Positions 1 to 5,471 of a DNA stretch of 5,814 nt are shown here, piece by piece. This DNA is from an uncultured Bacillota bacterium. Lineage in GTDB: Bacteria > Bacillota > Clostridia > Peptostreptococcales > Anaerovoracaceae. The position numbers were made by a program, and so were the translations under genes. The first letter of the stretch is position 1; each line of letters begins with the position of its first letter. The notes beneath the pieces are model-generated. The model worked only from the letters and a program-made list of their open reading frames with translations, did not search any database and had not been told where the DNA came from. Where the stretch lies: NCBI GenBank assembly GCA_946541435.1, contig CAMNJK010000107.1:1-5814 (forward strand), in the 5' to 3' direction.

Positions 1-69
1 CCACCAGGGCGGCGATGGCGTCCTCGTTCGGAGCCCGGAGAGAGAACCGGAACCGCTGGTTACATTCAT
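1..69 (-). other. Region downstream of the permease gene; possible start of another gene, unresolved
   Basis: After the permease stop, the minus strand has an ATG at 69 opening a frame to the window edge (MNVTSGSGSL...), but no clear Shine-Dalgarno site precedes it. Another minus-strand frame, the one in phase with the permease, reads RFRFSLRAPNEDAIAALV. This resembles the beginning of a GNAT acetyltransferase, but it has no ATG, GTG or TTG start after the permease stop. Either a gene begins here with a frameshift, or both readings are chance. AACCGGAA at 45-52 and TTCCGGTT at 80-87 form an 8-base inverted repeat with a long 27-base loop and no T-run, so I do not call it a terminator. Too little sequence is present to decide. 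Confidence 0.15.
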
Positions 70-91
70 ATGGTTCTGTTTCCGGTTTGCT

Positions 92-1351
92 TTACCCAAG
101 GATCAGGAACATTACAACACTCATCAGCGTGGCAGTCAGACCGACGCAGGCTTCGAAAGGAATCAGCTTCATTCTGTCTCCGATGCTCATATTGACGCTG
201 CCGCCGGTGGCGTGGAAGAAGGAGCCATGCGGAAGAGAATCGATGACAGTCGCGCCGGCATGGACCATTGCAGCGGCTGCCAGGGCTGGCACGCCCTGTG
301 CGATCAGCGTAGGCGCAAAAGTCTGGGAGGCGATCGTCGCACCGGCGGTGGTGGAGGCAGTAGCCCCGGCCATCAGGATGCCGGCCAGCGGTGCCAGCAC
401 GAATGCAGGCATGTTCATCTTCTCCAGAAGGTTGATGACGTCATACTGAAGCGCGGAAGCCTTGATGATGCCGGCAATCGTACCGGTGCCGATCAGCAGG
501 ATAGAAACGCCTGCGACCTTGGAAAGACCGAAGTCAGTGATGGCGACCAGATCCCGGATCTTTCCTGTGACCAGCATGCTCGTAAGTCCTCCCACGGGAA
601 GGGCGATCAGCGGGTCGATGGATATGCCTGCGATGGGACGCAGCGCAAGCAGGATGATGACCACAAGCGGACCTGCGGCAGCCTGGAAAAATCCGGGCAG
701 TGCTGCGCCGCTGCTCTCGATGTCGCTCTGCATGACTTCAAGGCCGTCCTTCTTTTTCGAGAGGAAGGTGGACAGAAGGATCGCCATGACCAGTGCGAAC
801 AGGGCGGGGACGATGTTCTTGAGCATCAGAGATGTCAGATCCACGCCGAAGGCTTCGGAGGTCGCGATGGTGTTGGGGTTGGGGGAAATGATGTTTCCTG
901 CCTTTCCTCCGCCGATCATGGCCAGCAGCAGGCTCTGCTTGTTCAGCTTTGCCCGCTTGCCGATGGCGAGGGCAATGGGCGCCACGGTGATCACGGAGAT
1001 ATCGACGAACACGCCGACAGCGCAGATGATCATTGTTGCCAGAGCGACGGCGGCCAGTGCCAGCCGCTCTCCCATCTTGTCCACGATGGTCTCTGCGATC
1101 TTCTGGGCGGAGCCGGTCTTGATCAGGGCGCCGGCGAGAATGCCGGATGTCATGATGCGCAGAACGGAGGACATCATGCTCTGCGCGCCGCCCACCATGG
1201 TGCTCACAGTGATGGCCAGGCCGCCGCCTCCGATGATGCCGCCCACCAGGGCGCCGAAGATCAGGCTGTAAGCAGGATGGAATTTGCGGATAATAAGTAC
1301 GATCGCGATGGCGAGGCCTGCAGCTGCCCCGATGGTGGTGAAGTCATACAT
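92..1351 (-). CDS. GntP-family permease (gluconate/glycerate-type H+ symporter)
   Basis: An inner-membrane secondary transporter of the GntP family, which imports gluconate, glycerate and related sugar acids with protons. The 419 residues are hydrophobic throughout, with about a dozen membrane segments, slightly shorter than the usual 435-450. Family hallmarks are GGGKAGNIISPNPNTIATSE (residues 147-166), the small-residue stretch GATASTTAGATIASQTFAPT (329-348), and HAGATVIDSLPHGSFFHATG (364-383), which contains the conserved LPHGSFFHATGGSV signature near the C-terminus. The start at 1351 is supported by AAAGGGGG nine bases upstream. That ribosome site overlaps the TAA stop of the glycerate kinase gene 15 bases before, so the two are probably co-transcribed and translationally coupled. 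The kinase partner makes glycerate the best substrate guess. The family assignment is firm; the substrate is inferred from context. The gene appears intact. Confidence 0.95.
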   Translation of the reverse strand: MYDFTTIGAAAGLAIAIVLIIRKFHPAYSLIFGALVGGIIGGGGLAITVSTMVGGAQSMMSSVLRIMTSGILAGALIKTGSAQKIAETIVDKMGERLALAAVALATMIICAVGVFVDISVITVAPIALAIGKRAKLNKQSLLLAMIGGGKAGNIISPNPNTIATSEAFGVDLTSLMLKNIVPALFALVMAILLSTFLSKKKDGLEVMQSDIESSGAALPGFFQAAAGPLVVIILLALRPIAGISIDPLIALPVGGLTSMLVTGKIRDLVAITDFGLSKVAGVSILLIGTGTIAGIIKASALQYDVINLLEKMNMPAFVLAPLAGILMAGATASTTAGATIASQTFAPTLIAQGVPALAAAAMVHAGATVIDSLPHGSFFHATGGSVNMSIGDRMKLIPFEACVGLTATLMSVVMFLILG

Positions 1352-1360
1352 GTTGTTTTT

Positions 1361-1368
1361 CCCCCTTT
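1361..1368 (-). promoter_or_regulatory. Ribosome binding site of the permease, overlapping the kinase stop
   Basis: The minus strand reads AAAGGGGG with a nine-base gap to the ATG at 1351. The preceding gene's TAA (1369-1367) overlaps the beginning of this site. That arrangement is typical of coupled genes within one transcript. Confidence 0.7.
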
Positions 1369-2509
1369 ACTTTTTCAGATCCATACCCGCCTTGATGAAG
1401 CGGAACATGCGGACTGCGCCCAGATAGTAGAGTTCCTCTGCACGTCCCAGCGCTTCCTCAAGCGGCATGGGCGCGTCCACGGTGGTCATCAGAGAAGCGA
1501 TGCCGTGGTCAAAGATCTGCGCGGCGTCTCTCCCCAGGGAGCCGCTGAGTCCCACGGCGATGACCCCCTTCCGGGCAGCCCGCTCTCCGACGCCCTGCAT
1601 CACCTTGCCGAAGCAGCTCTGCCAGTCGGTGCGGCCTTCCCCGGTCACTACCAGGTCTGTGCCTTCCAGGCGCCTGTCGAAGCCGATCAGGTCAAGCACT
1701 GTGTCGATGCCGGATTTCATCTCGCCGCCGAGGAACACCATCAGCGCTGCGCCCAGGCCGCCTGCCGCGCCTGCGCCTTTGATCGCATCGGGGTCGATGC
1801 CGAACTGGCTGCGGATCACGTCGCGGTAGTTCACCATTCCGGCTTCCAGCCGCGCCTGCATTTCCGGCGTTGCGCCCTTCTGGGCGCCGAAGGTCCAGGT
1901 CGCGCCGTTTTCACCGCACAGCGGGTTGGTCACATCGCACATGACCGTGATCTTCGTGGAGGGAATACGGTGATCCAGCATGGAGACATCGATGACACTG
2001 ACCTTTTCAAGGTCCTCACCCCGGCCGTCCAGCTCCCGGCCTTCGCTGTCCAGGAAACGCACGCCCAGCGCCCGGGCACATCCCATGCCGCCATCATTGG
2101 TCGCGCTGCCGCCGATGGCGATAGAGATATCGGTGAACCCTTGGTCCAGCGCATGGCGGATCAGTTCGCCGGTGCCGTAGCTGGTTGCAAGCAGGGGATT
2201 CCGTTTGTCCAGAGGGACCAGGGGCAGCCCGGAAGCAGCCGCCATCTCGATGACAGCCCGGTTTCCGTCCAGTTTTCCGTAGCGGGCGGTGACCTTCTCC
2301 ATCATCGGACCGCAGACATCAGTGGTGATCCACTCACCATTCTCCGCAGTCACGACCGCATCCGTGGTGCCCTCTCCGCCGTCGGCCACCGGAACACCGC
2401 TGTACTCGATGTCGCCGAAAACCTCTTTTGCAGCCTTTGCCAGCAGCCGGACCGTCTGCCCGCTTGAAAGCGTGCCCTTGAATGAATCAGAAGCAAAAAG
2501 AAATCTCAT
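1367..2509 (-). CDS. glxK: Glycerate 2-kinase (GarK/GlxK family)
   Basis: A cytoplasmic ATP-dependent kinase that converts D-glycerate to 2-phosphoglycerate in the GarK/GlxK family, feeding lower glycolysis. The 380 residues match the usual family length. Conserved blocks in order are DSFKGTLSS (8-16), PVADGGEGT (40-48), EMAAASGL (88-95), ATSYGTGELI (108-117), GGSATNDGGMG (133-143), CDVTNPLCG (191-199), GAGAAGGLG (245-253) and VTGEGRTDWQS (288-298). The last block has Thr where many relatives have Leu or another hydrophobic residue. An upstream GTG at 2659 keeps the frame open, but I chose the ATG at 2509 because AGGAGGGG lies seven bases before it and MRFLFASDSFKGT is the family's normal N-terminus. 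It is the first gene of the operon with the GntP permease and is divergent from cdaR, which probably regulates it. It shows no disruption. The symbol follows the family; garK would be equally fair. Confidence 0.96.
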   Translation of the reverse strand: MRFLFASDSFKGTLSSGQTVRLLAKAAKEVFGDIEYSGVPVADGGEGTTDAVVTAENGEWITTDVCGPMMEKVTARYGKLDGNRAVIEMAAASGLPLVPLDKRNPLLATSYGTGELIRHALDQGFTDISIAIGGSATNDGGMGCARALGVRFLDSEGRELDGRGEDLEKVSVIDVSMLDHRIPSTKITVMCDVTNPLCGENGATWTFGAQKGATPEMQARLEAGMVNYRDVIRSQFGIDPDAIKGAGAAGGLGAALMVFLGGEMKSGIDTVLDLIGFDRRLEGTDLVVTGEGRTDWQSCFGKVMQGVGERAARKGVIAVGLSGSLGRDAAQIFDHGIASLMTTVDAPMPLEEALGRAEELYYLGAVRMFRFIKAGMDLKK

Positions 2510-2516
2510 GATCTGT

Positions 2517-2524
2517 CCCCTCCT
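2517..2524 (-). promoter_or_regulatory. Ribosome binding site that fixes the glycerate kinase start
   Basis: The minus strand carries AGGAGGGG ending seven bases before the ATG at 2509. It is an almost ideal Shine-Dalgarno match and decides against the 50-codon upstream extension that would start at 2659 inside the intergenic region. Confidence 0.85.
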
Positions 2525-2529
2525 GTGAT

Positions 2530-2595
2530 TTGTTGTTCCAAGTACCTTATTTCCCGCAAAATGTTTGTGATACCAAGTGCCGTGTCGCCTGCAAA
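2530..2595. repeat. Two-copy direct repeat in the divergent regulatory region; candidate operator
   Basis: CCAAGTACC at 2538-2546 and CCAAGTGCC at 2573-2581 are each followed nine bases later by GCAAA (2556-2560 and 2591-2595). A TTGT also precedes each copy (2530-2533 and 2565-2568). All matching positions are offset by exactly 35 bases, so this is a tandem repeat of about 31 bases with a 4-base gap. It lies between the kinase ribosome site and the likely promoter area, upstream of glxK and in the non-coding sequence shared with cdaR. A two-site operator for the adjacent CdaR protein is the natural inference; binding is not shown by sequence alone. No convincing -35/-10 pair for glxK could be picked out beside it. 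Confidence 0.5.
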
Positions 2596-2639
2596 TTTCT
2601 TTTTTGTTCATGTAAAGTCTATCATTCACGGCATTTTTA

Positions 2640-2703
2640 GTGTATGTTAGATACAACAATATTATTCAGATATATATTTCAATATTTGTCTTATCAGACG
2701 AGC
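2640..2703 (+). promoter_or_regulatory. AT-rich probable promoter region of cdaR
   Basis: This stretch is the most AT-rich part of the left half and immediately precedes the cdaR ribosome site. TATATATTT at 2671-2679 could contain a -10 element, and TTAGAT at 2647-2652 is a weak -35 match. CAATATT occurs twice (2657-2663 and 2680-2686). The minus-strand promoter of the kinase operon probably also lies in or near this stretch. No single promoter hexamer pair is compelling. Confidence 0.3.
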
Positions 2704-2708
2704 GGAGG
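2704..2708 (+). promoter_or_regulatory. Ribosome binding site that fixes the cdaR start
   Basis: GGAGG lies six bases before the ATG at 2715. It favours that codon over an in-frame GTG at 2640, which would add 25 residues encoded by AT-rich promoter-like DNA. Confidence 0.8.
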
Positions 2709-2714
2709 GAAGCC

Positions 2715-3806
2715 ATGCCTGCGCGCATTCGGAACCAGCTGGCACAGCAGATCGTGGATACGTTAAAGACGATCTGCAGCCATGACATTAACTTTATCGA
2801 TATCCAGGGGCGCATCAGCGCCAGTACCGATCCGGCACGTGTCGGGGAATACCATTTCGGAGGGCACAATGCTGCGCAGAGCGGGCAGGTCATCGTCATC
2901 GGCCAGGATGATACGCTGAACAGCATGCGCCAGGGTATCAATATGCCCATACGCTTTCACGGAAGCACCGTCGCCGTCATCGGAATCACCGGGGAACCGG
3001 AGGAAGTGCAGAAATACGCTGACCTGGCGCAGCGCATCACGCTTCTTTTGCTGCGGGAGCATGAGATCGATTCCAGGAATTACGATACCCGCACACAGAC
3101 GGGATATCTGGTCCGCGCGCTCATCGACCGCGAACCGGTAAATCCGGAATTTGTGTCAGAAGTGCTGGAGCGGAACGGACTGTCGGACAAGGCGGAACAG
3201 TGGAGGGCCATGGTCATCCAGCTGAAAGAGTCGCATGTGCATACATTGTCCGCGATCGAAGCAGCGGCGCAGAATGTGACGAAGCGGCTGGGCAGCTGTC
3301 TGTATGCTTACCGCTTTCCGGACGAGTATGTCCTGATAGTGAAAGAACGGGACAGCGCGCGCTGGGAGAAGGCCCTGCGGGCGCTGGCAGCTGACTGGCC
3401 GGAGGATATTCGGGCAGGCATCGGCTCCGCAAGGCGGCTGTCACGCCAGGACCTGTCCTTCCAGGCGGCAAAGCTGGCCCTCCAGAGTCTGGAGACAGGG
3501 GAGAATTTCGCTTCCTACGAATCCATCCGCCTGGAGATCCTTCTCGGCAGCGTTTCGGAGCACGCAGCCAAGACATATATGGAAAAATGTCTGAAAGGAC
3601 TAGATCAGGGAGATAAAGATCTGCTGAACCTGTACTTCGCGTGTGAAATGTCGCTGAAGCAGACGGCAGACCGCGGTTTTCAGCATGTCAACACGGTGCA
3701 GTATCACCTCAGGCGGATCCGGGACCGCTGCGGCCTTGATCCCAGACGCTTCCGGGATGCCTCGCTGCTGTATACCGCGCTGCGGATCGATGCAATGAAC
3801 AAATAG
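2715..3806 (+). CDS. cdaR: CdaR-family sugar diacid transcriptional regulator
   Basis: A DNA-binding regulator of the CdaR (sugar diacid recognition) family. In E. coli CdaR activates glucarate, galactarate and glycerate genes. The 363 residues are close to E. coli CdaR in length. Residues ~5-133 form the putative sugar-diacid recognition domain, including NFIDIQGRISASTDPARVGE (26-45) and the block around residues 72-96 with MPIRFHGSTVAVIGITGEPE. Residues ~160-275 are the degenerate GGDEF-like middle region (AGIGSARRLSRQDLSFQAAK). Residues ~303-358 form the PucR-type helix-turn-helix, with HVNTVQYHLRRI (324-335) and GLDPRRFRDASLLYTALRI (340-358). It is transcribed divergently from glycerate kinase and permease, which are therefore its likely targets. 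Its effector may be glycerate or a sugar diacid; the sequence does not say. The C-terminus is complete, although foreign sequence begins right after or at its stop codon. Confidence 0.93.
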   Translation: MPARIRNQLAQQIVDTLKTICSHDINFIDIQGRISASTDPARVGEYHFGGHNAAQSGQVIVIGQDDTLNSMRQGINMPIRFHGSTVAVIGITGEPEEVQKYADLAQRITLLLLREHEIDSRNYDTRTQTGYLVRALIDREPVNPEFVSEVLERNGLSDKAEQWRAMVIQLKESHVHTLSAIEAAAQNVTKRLGSCLYAYRFPDEYVLIVKERDSARWEKALRALAADWPEDIRAGIGSARRLSRQDLSFQAAKLALQSLETGENFASYESIRLEILLGSVSEHAAKTYMEKCLKGLDQGDKDLLNLYFACEMSLKQTADRGFQHVNTVQYHLRRIRDRCGLDPRRFRDASLLYTALRIDAMNK

Positions 3807-3825
3807 ACCAGCCGAAAGGCGGTCT
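3805..3825. other. GAAA-tetraloop hairpin at the cdaR 3' end
   Basis: AGACC-A-GCC pairs with GGC-GGTCT around a GAAA loop, giving an 8-base-pair stem with one bulged A. It overlaps the last bases of the cdaR stop codon. On the plus strand no T-run follows. On the minus strand it is followed by ATTTGTTC, a poor T-tract. It could act as a weak end structure for either of the two convergent transcripts, but it also lies within the amidohydrolase reading frame, so a chance fold is possible. Confidence 0.25.
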
Positions 3826-4182
3826 GGCCTTCCCGGATGGTCATTTCCGTGCGGAACAGCTTTTCTCCGTGGATGGAATCGCCTGCAAAATCCACGAATT
3901 CCACCGGCTTGTCCACGACTCTCAGGATCGCGATATCGGCGCAGGTCCCTTCCATAAGGCTTCCCAGTTCCTTCTCTTCCCCAAGCGCCCGTGCGGGATT
4001 GGTGGTTACCCTGCGGATGATCTCGGGGATCTCCATTCCAAGGGCAATGTACTTGGACATGATGAAGGGCAGGGAAAAGACCTTTCCCGGTGCGTAGACC
4101 GATTTGACGGAGAGGTCCGTGCTGATGATATCCGGCAGGAAGCCCTGGGCAAATTTAACAGTGTCAGGCACCAGTGTCTCAG
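3807..4182 (-). pseudogene. C-terminal remnant of an amidohydrolase/deacetylase-family metallohydrolase
   Basis: The minus-strand frame encodes about 125 residues of the C-terminal part of a dihydroorotase-like amidohydrolase (the family typified by E. faecalis EF_0837, with full-length proteins of about 370 residues). Recognisable parts are GFLPDIISTDLS near 4150-4115, then PFIMSKYIALGMEIPEIIRR, VTTNPARALG, the LMEGTCADIAILRV strand of the composite metal-dependent-hydrolase beta domain, and TEMTIREGQTAF at the end. The N-terminal two thirds, including the HxH metal site, is absent. Upstream it is joined, in a different frame, to a topB start. Downstream no stop occurs at the expected place, and the frame runs about 33 codons through antisense cdaR to a stop at 3704. 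It should not yield a working enzyme. In other bacteria this family often sits with sugar-acid/amino-sugar-acid catabolism genes, so the fragment may once have belonged to a larger cluster here. Confidence 0.85.
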
Positions 4183-4365
4183 GCGCCATTTGGCAAAACG
4201 CTCGTCGTAACGCTCCGGAGCGGAGAGCTCCACCAGGTGGCCGACACACCAACTGACCAGGTAACCGTTGCCTTCGAGATGCCCGTCCTGACGTTTCGTG
4301 GCACCGATGACGCGGGCCAGGGACTGGGCGACCGAGGGCTTCTCGGCAATGACAAGTTTGGACAT
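4183..4365 (-). pseudogene. topB: N-terminal remnant of DNA topoisomerase III
   Basis: The first 61 codons match the beginning of topoisomerase III: MSKLVIAEKPSVAQSLARVI at residues 1-20, EGNGYLVSWCVGHLVEL at 31-47 and YDERFAKWR at 53-61. This is the start of the TOPRIM domain, with its metal-binding/catalytic Glu at residue 8. The enzyme normally has about 600-700 residues, so over 90% is missing, including the active-site tyrosine. Similarity stops at KWR near 4183 and the frame then runs through out-of-phase amidohydrolase sequence to a stop at 4006. The start codon and an AAGGAGG site at 4377-4383 remain intact, so a nonsense chimera of 119 residues could still be translated. This version of topB is typical of Firmicutes integrative conjugative elements, which suggests a mobile-element origin. 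Confidence 0.88.
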
Positions 4366-4404
4366 AAATTTGAGTTCCTCCTTCAGATTAGGTAAAAAGG
4401 GTAC

Positions 4405-4443
4405 AAAAACAGCGGCGATGAAGTTACAATGCTCATCGCCGCT
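4405..4443 (-). terminator. Rho-independent terminator of the secreted-protein gene
   Basis: AGCGGCGATGA (4411-4421) and TCATCGCCGCT (4433-4443) are perfect 11-base complementary arms around an 11-base loop. On the minus strand the stem is followed by GTTTTTG, with a second T5 run a few bases later (complement of 4394-4398). It lies about 100 bases beyond the stop of the gene ending at 4542 and just upstream of the topB remnant, so it separates the two. Confidence 0.8.
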
Positions 4444-4506
4444 ATGTAAGAACTATTCTTCAGTTTTAGCAGGGTCATCCGTGTCATTTCGTCAAGGGCC
4501 GCGGCC

Positions 4507-4568
4507 TTTATATCACCGGAGCCCCCGCCGCAGTCTTCATATCAGCCGGCTCCGCCGCCGCCTCTTCT
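4507..4568 (-). repeat. Imperfect tandem duplication spanning the stop codon of the secreted-protein gene
   Basis: Two roughly 30-base units, at 4507-4538 and 4536-4568, share ATATCA-(G)CCGG-n-CCGCCGC-n-CTTC on the plus strand. The matching blocks are offset by 29 bases at ATATCA (4510 and 4539) and by 30 at CCGCCGC (4525 and 4555) because of one extra base (G at 4545). In the gene-proximal copy the TGATAT element supplies the in-frame TGA stop. In the distal copy the same TGATAT is out of phase. Both units would encode glycine-rich peptide (GGGGAG and CGGGGSG). Confidence 0.6.
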
Positions 4569-5309
4569 CTTGAAGGTCATGTTGCCTCCGCCCCAGGTGG
4601 TATTTCTCCACTTGAGTTTAATCGTATCGTGTCCGTCATAGGTAAACGTAAAGGTGTCGCCCCAGAACGTGCTGGTGGCGGTCCAGTTGTAGCCATCTGA
4701 TGTAGAGCACACCAGACGATCTCCGTTCGGATTATACTTATCATACAGATCGTATCCGGTACCTGTAATATCGTAGAGCGCGAACTCGATAATGCAGCCG
4801 TCCCAGCCTCCGCTTAAGTACACGTGCATGTCTACACGATGCGTATCACGGTAGCCCGTCTGGTCACGATTGTCATAATCGCCATCTATGTACCAATATT
4901 CCTGATACTTATTCGAATTCTGACCTGCACCGATCCATCTTCCATCGGCACCGACATTATAGCCGTCCGGCGTAACGGTATTTACCAGCATATAGCCGTC
5001 ACTGCCTAAATAATAGTCGCCAACCCACTGATTCCTCGCTATGGCACCGCCTTCCAGAGAATAATACCACTTGCCATTGCTCATCTGGGTCCAGGCATTC
5101 TCCTTGACATATCCATTGCTGTCAAAAACATACCTCACGCCGTCGATGGTCGCCGCTCCGTCGTGTGGATAGGACCCGTCGGAATTCCTCCACCACCAGT
5201 GGCCGGGGCCGCCTTCCCAGCCGGCAAATGCCGGGGGAGCAAACAAAATCGCCATAAGAATCGCAAGCACCATCCCAAATGTAAAATGCTTTTTATGCAA
5301 CTTTTCCAT
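4542..5309 (-). CDS. Secreted protein with cell-wall-binding-like repeats and an uncharacterised C-terminal domain
   Basis: A 255-residue exported protein of unknown function. Residues 1-29 are a signal peptide: KLHKK, a hydrophobic core FGMVLAILMAILF, and a likely cut after AFA (27-29). Residues ~36-126 are rich in Trp, Tyr and Gly with the spacing of cell-wall/choline-binding repeats (GVRYVFDSNGYVKENAWTQM, GKWYYSLEGGAIARNQWVGD, YYLGSDGYMLVNT, YNVGADGRWI). Residues ~136-248 are a Thr/Asp/Trp-rich, probably beta-sandwich region I do not recognise, followed by a GGGGAG tail. A TTG at 5324 would add five residues, but the ATG at 5309 has AAGGA four bases upstream and gives the cleaner signal peptide. 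It has its own terminator at 4405-4443 and a probable promoter upstream. DNA here is more AT-rich than the glycerate locus. It probably sits on the cell surface; whether it binds, cleaves or decorates the wall cannot be said, and no catalytic motif is evident. Confidence 0.88.
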   Translation of the reverse strand: MEKLHKKHFTFGMVLAILMAILFAPPAFAGWEGGPGHWWWRNSDGSYPHDGAATIDGVRYVFDSNGYVKENAWTQMSNGKWYYSLEGGAIARNQWVGDYYLGSDGYMLVNTVTPDGYNVGADGRWIGAGQNSNKYQEYWYIDGDYDNRDQTGYRDTHRVDMHVYLSGGWDGCIIEFALYDITGTGYDLYDKYNPNGDRLVCSTSDGYNWTATSTFWGDTFTFTYDGHDTIKLKWRNTTWGGGNMTFKRRGGGGAG

Positions 5310-5313
5310 ATAG

Positions 5314-5318
5314 TCCTT
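5314..5318 (-). promoter_or_regulatory. Ribosome binding site of the secreted-protein gene
   Basis: AAGGA on the minus strand lies four bases before the ATG at 5309. It lies inside the sequence that a TTG start at 5324 would have to translate, so it argues for the ATG as the true start. Confidence 0.6.
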
Positions 5319-5392
5319 GCACAATAATATTGCAAATCCACATATTTTATTCTATCGATTCGCAATACTGCCAAAAATAGGGGGAGATTATC

Positions 5393-5413
5393 TGTCAATG
5401 ACAAGTGCTGTCA
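5393..5413. promoter_or_regulatory. Cluster of alternating TGTCA/TGACA half-sites; candidate operator
   Basis: TGTCA (5393-5397), TGACA (5399-5403) and TGTCA (5409-5413) form two overlapping inverted repeats, one with a 1-base and one with a 5-base centre. They lie just downstream of the candidate promoter for the secreted-protein gene, where a repressor could act. No neighbouring regulator is seen that would obviously bind it. Confidence 0.3.
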
Positions 5414-5417
5414 CATA

Positions 5418-5446
5418 TTTACAATTAGCAGTTTACGAAACGTCAA
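5418..5446 (-). promoter_or_regulatory. Candidate sigma-A promoter of the secreted-protein gene
   Basis: On the minus strand TTGACG (complement of 5441-5446) matches the -35 consensus at five of six bases. Exactly 17 bases separate it from TGTAAA (complement of 5418-5423), which matches TATAAT at four of six. A second, poorer possibility is TTGGCA followed by TAAAAT with a 19-base gap, nearer the gene in the 5345-5375 region. Either would give the gene a transcript separate from the DUF3221-like gene upstream. Confidence 0.4.
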
Positions 5447-5471
5447 ACGCTGCAGTAAGAGTAAAACCATC

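Noticed and set aside
1930..2154. Short alternate-frame openings inside the glycerate kinase and cdaR genes
   Set aside because: They are shifted-frame readings of conserved coding sequence with no ribosome sites or recognisable products.
212..2467. A 751-codon open frame on the plus strand across the permease and kinase genes
   Set aside because: It lies antisense to two well-conserved genes, and its product is a low-complexity His/Asp/Gly/Gln-rich string with no family motifs. It is a by-product of GC-rich third positions on the other strand.
2510..2659. A 50-residue N-terminal extension of the glycerate kinase from the GTG at 2659
   Set aside because: The extension has no resemblance to the family, covers the intergenic repeat, and is contradicted by a near-perfect ribosome site in front of the ATG at 2509.
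3704..4252. An intact small hydrolase of 182 residues
   Set aside because: Its first ~20 residues are topB DNA out of frame and its last ~33 are antisense to cdaR. The catalytic N-terminal region is absent.
4006..4365. A novel 119-residue protein beginning at the topB start
   Set aside because: Only the first 61 residues are protein-like. The rest is an off-frame reading of the amidohydrolase fragment, so it is treated as a broken gene.
4493..4509. GGCCGCGGCC palindrome as a second terminator or a recombination site
   Set aside because: It has no loop of usable size for a hairpin, no T-run follows it on the minus strand, and no second copy or recombinase is present in the window.
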